Source: Cyanobacteria bacterium UBA11153
GTDB taxonomy: Bacteria; Cyanobacteriota; Cyanobacteriia; Cyanobacteriales; Coleofasciculaceae
NCBI GenBank assembly: GCA_003511885.1
Contig: DOIX01000147.1
Location: 2,599-15,706 of the forward strand
Reading direction: 5' to 3'
Length of the DNA: 13,108 bases
Position numbers and translations under genes: made by a program. The notes under the pieces are model-generated. The model worked only from the letters and a program-made list of their open reading frames with translations. It was not told the origin of the DNA and made no database searches. Shown piece by piece: positions 13,069 through 13,108 of the stretch (position 1 is the stretch's first letter; every line of letters begins with the position of its first letter).

Positions 13069-13088
13069 GCCTGTAAATCCCTCTGCTA
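13016..13088 (-). repeat. 73-base direct repeat, copy 2
   Basis: This is identical to 10329-10401 in the same orientation; flanking sequence differs on both sides. The left flank holds a HIP1 octamer (12982-12989). No transposase or target-site duplication is visible. Confidence 0.95.
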
Positions 13089-13108
13089 AGCCGTTACGCA
13101 TTTAATTT

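Noticed and set aside
12913..13105. Plus-strand open frame from 12875 to 13105
   Set aside because: It is antisense to the fusion fragment and the duplicated Uma2 segment and has no recognisable composition or motif.

Overview
The window is chromosomal-type DNA from a cyanobacterium, probably a filamentous or other large-genome species. The evidence is ten copies of the HIP1 octamer GCGATCGC (starts at 2278, 2336, 8125, 9682, 10521, 11349, 11384, 12175, 12982, plus many near-matches), a CGCAAAG-type intergenic repeat, a folate-biopterin (BT1) transporter, a carotenoid cleavage oxygenase, a Uma2-family nuclease and an N-terminal HTH domain of the vWA-MoxR-associated (vMAP) type. No rRNA, tRNA or CRISPR array was seen.

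Layout. 1-2700: phosphoenolpyruvate synthase (ppsA) on the minus strand, with a hairpin just downstream and a strong Shine-Dalgarno. 2704-3105: a 400-base gap holding two strong stem-loops and, next to the following gene, a cluster of short palindromes. 3106-5337: a compact type II restriction-modification cassette made of an XRE-family controller-like gene, a PD-(D/E)XK-type nuclease overlapping it by 4 bases, and a convergent beta-class DNA methyltransferase whose 3' end overlaps the nuclease by 35 bases. A 13-base box found both in front of the controller and in front of the methyltransferase could be a shared operator. 5586-9606: four genes on the plus strand: a Tat-exported peroxiredoxin (PrxQ/BCP type, lacking the usual second cysteine), a BT1 transporter, an apocarotenoid-oxygenase-like enzyme and a small cyanobacterial protein.

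9656-13108 is accessory in character. It holds a Uma2-family protein; a stand-alone vMAP-type HTH protein with 10-base tandem repeats upstream of its likely start; a divergent two-helix membrane protein of unknown function; a hairpin-rich gap; and a minus-strand pair made of a GIY-YIG domain protein broken by one extra base and an 87-residue protein of unknown function. At the right edge, 73 bases of the 5' end of the Uma2 gene recur perfectly, 2.7 kb from the first copy, fused to unrelated sequence.

The best candidates for something undescribed are the restriction-modification cassette with its possible shared operator and unusual methyltransferase motif IV (DGAY), the stand-alone vMAP-HTH gene with its 10-base iterons and divergent membrane protein, and the GIY-YIG plus 87-residue protein pair. 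Functional links within each are inferred from position only.
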